Assembly: GCA_022495995.1 (NCBI GenBank)
Contig: JAFEMH010001307.1
Span: 248,001 to 312,000 of the forward strand
Reading direction: 5' to 3'
Source of the DNA: Adenophora triphylla var. japonica
Taxonomy: Eukaryota > Streptophyta > Magnoliopsida > Asterales > Campanulaceae
DNA: 64,000 nt
Of the stretch, positions 59,102 through 64,000 are shown piece after piece. Under the pieces are notes generated by a model. That model was not told the origin of the DNA, did no database searches, and saw nothing but the letters and a program-made list of their open reading frames with translations. The position numbers and the translations under genes were made by a program. How positions within the stretch are numbered: the stretch's first letter is position 1; each line of letters begins with the position of its first letter.

Positions 59102-60669
59102 GACTATCCGAATTGATTGGATGTGGACTGCAGGAACATGAATCAAAATTAGGAGCTGCAGAAATTCTTTTCATTTTATGTTACTAGACAAAATATGATC
59201 AATATTTCATAAATCCAAATGGATTTGGGACTGCAAGTATTCAGATCAGGGTCGCAGTTACATATCATGGAAGGGCATTGGATTCAAGATCAAGGGTTGC
59301 AAAATCTGGTTGCTAGGGTTTGCAGGGATCTAAACATGTAATTTAGGATTTGGTGGGAGCAAAAATGATTGGTTGACATGGAAATTTGATGAGATCAAAT
59401 TTTGGCAATGAATTCAGAGATAAGAAAGTCATGACAAGAAAAAGACGAATATTTCAAGTTTCTAGACCTTGATGAATGTGGATTGCATAGGTGTTCAGAT
59501 CATGTGTAGATCACAGTTAGAGTGCATTCATCTTGAAAAAGTGCAGTCAAGTGGGTTCGTTGATATTTTTATTTGGAAGAATCGTTTCATCATAGGGCTG
59601 CATTGCGAGGGTACAAAACTTTACTTTGGGCGAGTCAAGATTGCGGATGGGACTATGTTGCAGTGGGTGATTTTGCAGGGACATTCAGAGAAGGAATAAA
59701 AGACTTGAATTATGTGGATGTTACATGCATGTTATCTCTTCATTGTACATTTGGTATGAGACAAGTACTAATCAAAATAGTTTCTTAAGAAAGATAAACT
59801 ATCCTTGCGAGTTCTCGTAGGGTTTTCACATCAATGCGGATGGAAGAAAGAAACAAACATGAAGTTTGATAAAATATCATAGTATTATCTAAAAATAGTT
59901 CATTTTTGGAATTATTGTTTGACCCTATTTTATAGGGCTTCTTAGACTTAAAAAATAAGTCAACAACTCCTAACATGGCTAATCAACATAGCAACCCAGT
60001 ATGACTCTAAGACATTAGGATATAAAACTGCTCTAAAACCTAAAAACATGACCAACCTAACAATAAATCCAATTTTAAACAACCATCAAAATATATAGAA
60101 TCATAATGTCATCTTGATTTGTCGAAATGGCTTCACACATTAAATACACTGGGAAAGTTGTTGGTATTCATTTTTAATAATCTTGGCCTAAATCATCTAC
60201 ATCATTCTCATCCACTTCAAGAGGAATTGCCCTTGAAGCCAATTATGTATAAAGCAACTTATCCTTTCGATTATAGACGTTCTCTTTAAAATCAACATCT
60301 TCCAATCCTTTTTCTGGTTCAACGACTTCTTGATGTGAAGAATCTATTTTGTTAGCTTGGTCTATGTGATGTGATTGGAATCTCTAAACAATTATCTTGG
60401 CACCAACATTGCCTTCTATATGATAAGAATGCAAAAGATCCCTCATATGTCCCTCAAACTATAATATTAGTTTGAGGGATTAGTCTGTAACGCTTGTAGT
60501 TCCCTCTCTCTTTGTTCGATCAACACGAACAATTAGGTTTTGAAGCAAACCTAACGCAATGCAAAAGGTTTCAATTGATTTGAGCACGTCAAAAAGGTTG
60601 GTAATATCTTTACCTTTTTGGTTAGCCATTACTAGGGGAAAAGCTCTCTATATGATGCCACTTGATGAG
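59102..60669. other. Intergenic region, nothing firmly recognised
   Basis: Contains a ~45-bp segment (59722-59766) similar to 47690-47735 and text such as TCTCATCCACTTCAAGAGG that looks retroelement-derived. No protein domain seen. Confidence 0.4.
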
Positions 60670-61870
60670 TGACGTAGTGTAAAACTTAATGATAAATCAA
60701 TTAATGTTGAATCGCGCACGATTACCAGTAATTTATCTTCAATTCACGTTGAATCGCGCATGATTACCGAAAAATTGACATCTAAAAAGATTTAATCAAT
60801 TTTAGGAAATAAATAGTAAACACTCAATATCAAATTCTATTAATTAAAGCTAATTTATCACATAACTAAATATAAATCTGAAAATGCATAATAATAATTA
60901 AAATTAAAACTACATAAATTACTATCTTGATCTCCATCATTCTCCCATGATTGAAATATGCCCTCGAAATTTAAGTATGACTTTAAATATGTCTTCAAAA
61001 TAAACTTTATCTTTAAAATTAACTTTATGCCCTTGAGGAAATTTAAACTTAGCCTTCGTAATTGTATCCATCCAAATATTCCATTGATTTGAGACAAAAT
61101 ACTCAATAATGAATTTATGAAGGATCCACAAAATAGAAGAACGAGGGGTATAAGTGTTAAACGGATCTTTGTAACGATAATCAAAGTTAACAAATTCAAA
61201 TTTTCATATCAATTGATTTTATGAAAATTCAATATCAATTGTTTTAACACGAATATGATGGGATGTCAGCATTTGACATATTTCACAAAAACACTTATCA
61301 AATATAGGAAGTTTTAACCGATTGACAAGAACTTCTGAACTTAAAGATTAGAAAAAACTTTTCGCAATCTGATGTACGTTGATCTACGACTCGTGTGATA
61401 CGCCCCTCTATCACATCCTACTCACGTCGTAGGTCTCTTCCACTGTGGCCTTCTTTCTACCTATCATTCTGCATGTATCGAACGAAACTATGATACCAAC
61501 TAACGTAGCAGAATACTTAATGATTAATCAATTACTATATAACCGCGCACGATTATCGAAAAATTGGCATACAAAAGGAATTTAATCACTTTTAGGAAAT
61601 AAAGAGTAAACACTTAATATCAAATTCTATTAATCAAAACTAATTTTCGAAATTACAATTAACTTGACTTTTATAGAACTCCTAAAAATTGGAAATCAAG
61701 TCAAACAACTCTAAAAAAAAATTCTAATCTATCAGTAACCTAAATAAACTATAAAATCTTACAATATTACATAAATCTACTCTAAATACGAATTTATCAC
61801 CTAATCAAATATAAATTCAAAAAGAATAATAATAATTAAAATTAAAACTAAATAAATCACTTACATCAAT
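60670..61870 (-). mobile_element. Candidate miniature LTR element (TRIM-like)
   Basis: Two direct copies face the same way: about 60670-60925 and 61500-61870. Shared words include TTAATGATWAATCAATTA, CGCGCAYGATTA, TTTTAGGAAATAAA and AATATCAAATTCTATTAAT. Immediately left of the right copy, TATGATACCAACT is, on minus, TTGGTATCATA, a tRNA-iMet-like primer site. That arrangement (LTR, primer site, ~600-bp inside, LTR) fits a TRIM on the minus strand. The right copy has ~150 extra bases, and I could not fix ends or target duplication. Confidence 0.4.
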
Positions 61871-64000
61871 GAGGCGTGCAACCTGAACCCATCCAGATCT
61901 ATTCAACCTGATCCATTCTGTATCTATGCGATTTAATCCAATATAAACATGTGCAACCCTAATTTTTAAAACTCTCCTTCAAGTTTCATTACTTTGGAAG
62001 GGAAAATTGAGAATCTTCCTCCCCAAATCGGGGTGGAACTAATATGTAATTGATATGGGCTCCGACCTATCTATCTCAGAATTTTGATTTTTTTTTAAAA
62101 TCATTAATTATATGTAACTTTTTTTTTTAATATATGAAGTTATTTTTCAATGTTATTATTATTTATAATATTTTTCAAATATCAAACCCACGCAATTTTA
62201 AAAATCTGAATCCGCTCAACCCCAAATTACCACCATCCAAAACAGGGAGTCATTTATATATGGCGATGCAATCTAGACCATTTTTGCAACTGTTTGTACC
62301 CAGTTTCTCGATTGTTATTGGCCTCAAAAGTAAAAGAAGATGACTCGATTTCACACTCATGAAAATTAAAGTAGTATTCCGCTATACTTTCCACATTACA
62401 CTTTTAAATCAACACTACTAAGCTTTAATAAGGAATTTAATCTTCCCTGTGCTTTTCACATTACACTTTTTAATCACTGTTAATAACGAATACAAAAAGT
62501 TTGCCTTCAACCTTTAAATAATGAATCAGATAATGACATGTGTTTTGTTATAATAAATTTAATTTAATTATTAATTAGCAACTTTATCTTTCTTGTTAAC
62601 ACTGAATTTATAATTTTTTTAATTTTATTTTAGTAATTACTTTATCAATGAATAAACGCATGAAATTGCTGCTTTCAGAGTTCAATCAAATCAATAGATA
62701 AGACTGAGGTAATAATTAGGATTAAATAATCTTTTGGTACTTGAACTTCGCCAAATCTATTTATTTGGTCCCACTCTTATTTTATTTTTTATTTTTTTAT
62801 GCTTGTGGTCCTTGAATACAGTCCTTGAATACAGTCTGTCTCTACTTTTTTTTTTGGGTCTCCTTCCAGTTCCAAGTGCAAAAACCAACAAAAAATAAAC
62901 TAAAAAGCAGAAAAAAATAGCTGATTTTTTTTTTAAAAAAATATCCCTAGCCAAATGAATGTTGATGAAATAATTACGAAACTTTTCTTTGTCAATTATC
63001 ATCTTTTAATTTAAAAAATGAAGCAATTAATAAAACAAAGCTTTCAATATCAAATTTCAACTACCAGAAGGTTGGGTATTCGATTTATGGCCTACCATTT
63101 ATTTATTTTAGTTGGATTGGGTGAGGGTATGCTTTGAATTGAAGTTTCTTAATTTTCACGGAAAATCAATCTTTTTAATTTGAATTTAAACTTAAAATGG
63201 GAAAATTATTTTTTTAATATATAAAAGCACTTATTAGTGTGTTAGAGTCAAACACACGTAAACTTGCTTTTTTGAATTCTCTCAATCTAAAGCCTTGAAT
63301 AAGCAGAAAAAGGAACATAAAAGACTTATTTCAAGGAAGAAAATAAGACCTAAGAGATAAGCTTTAACATAAAATTCAAATTGTTCTGACGTGCAATAAT
63401 TTTATACTCCCTCCGACATCAAAATTATTTTAAATTCTCTATTGATAAAAAGTAATTTTAAATTTTGTCAATCATGTTTTTTTTTTTTCTTTCTTTGAAA
63501 GTTGATGGGGTCCAATTGAAAGAAGAAAACATTGCTAGCAACATTTCGGCGGTGGATAAGTGGCTATTTATTCACACTAGAGATAAAAATTCACCGGCCA
63601 GTTTTTTCGCTCAATTTTTCTTGATAAAAATTCACCGATGATTTTTCATAAGGAATTGCTCAATGATAAAGCTAAATTTTATTGAGATTTTTTCGAGTTT
63701 GATATCTATCTCATCATAGGGTTAAATCAGAAAGCACCATTATATTTTAACCTTTCATTTTTGTTTTTAAAAGCCAATGTCTTTATTGAGCTTTCTCATA
63801 AAGTTAAGACATGGACCAATTAATAGTATAAAAGGTTGGTCCATAATTACAAATTCAAAATTGATGAAACACAAATGAAAATAAAAAAAAAAAATTCCGA
63901 TTGTGGTCATTTGTAATAAAATCAACCACTTTTCGGCAACTCATTCAATTCAATGTACCCACTGACACTGCCATATTTTATTCATCTCAATTATATACTC
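61871..64000. other. AT-rich intergenic tail of the window
   Basis: Contains a single Stowaway-type end (CTCCCTCCGACATCAAAA near 63407) and short A/T runs. Open frames here are short and low-complexity. No gene supported. Confidence 0.5.

Overview
This is nuclear DNA of a flowering plant, most likely a eudicot. It is AT-rich, has spliced genes with GT-AG introns, and carries plant-type Ty1/copia and Ty3/gypsy retrotransposons, Helitrons, MITEs and a plastid-DNA insert. I cannot name the species. Only the first ~9.5 kb holds host genes; the rest is nested transposable-element territory.

Gene part (1-9.5 kb). A spliced minus-strand gene runs off the left edge. Seven exons join in consistent phase into 239 codons starting at 3776, with a perfect E2F-type site just upstream and a GC-AG second intron. 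Its 2.2-kb first intron holds a Mutator-like element that carries a broken piece of a PPR gene, and a hAT MITE sits just upstream of the gene. A single-exon 566-residue major-facilitator transporter of the nodulin-like/NFD4-like family follows at 7564-9264 (minus).

MITE and Helitron part (9.5-23.4 kb). It contains hAT, Stowaway, Tourist and Mutator-type MITEs (several with exact target-site duplications), a probable solo LTR, a 3.9-kb non-autonomous Helitron rich in microsatellites with a 60-bp alternating pyrimidine/purine tract, and a six-copy satellite array.

Tandem duplication (23.4-47.6 kb). A ~3.5-kb unit is present twice, head to tail, and each copy was later filled with different insertions. 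Copy A (23378-31276) received a small Helitron, a 4-kb Helitron carrying an antisense DRM-type DNA methyltransferase pseudogene, another small Helitron and a MULE MITE. Copy B (31277-47645) received a 10.4-kb Sirevirus with an intact env-like ORF but broken gag-pol, ~1.1 kb of organelle-derived DNA (with a psaB piece), a reverse small Helitron, a tRNA-derived SINE with a 15-bp target duplication, and a 1.1-kb Helitron. Each copy serves as the empty-site control for the other.

Nested retrotransposons (47.6-59.1 kb). A minus-strand copia-type element with duplication ATACG (48007-59096) has in its right LTR a gag-only gypsy element (50362-59016, 2.8-kb LTRs, duplication TAAAC). The last 5 kb is AT-rich, with one candidate miniature LTR element and no gene I can support.

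No bacterial-type operon, CRISPR or phage system is present. The least explained signals are a palindromic GATGTG...CACATC motif scattered at about ten sites through the Sirevirus, including in two different ORFs, and the two opposite-orientation Helitron insertions 9 bp apart in the two duplicate copies.
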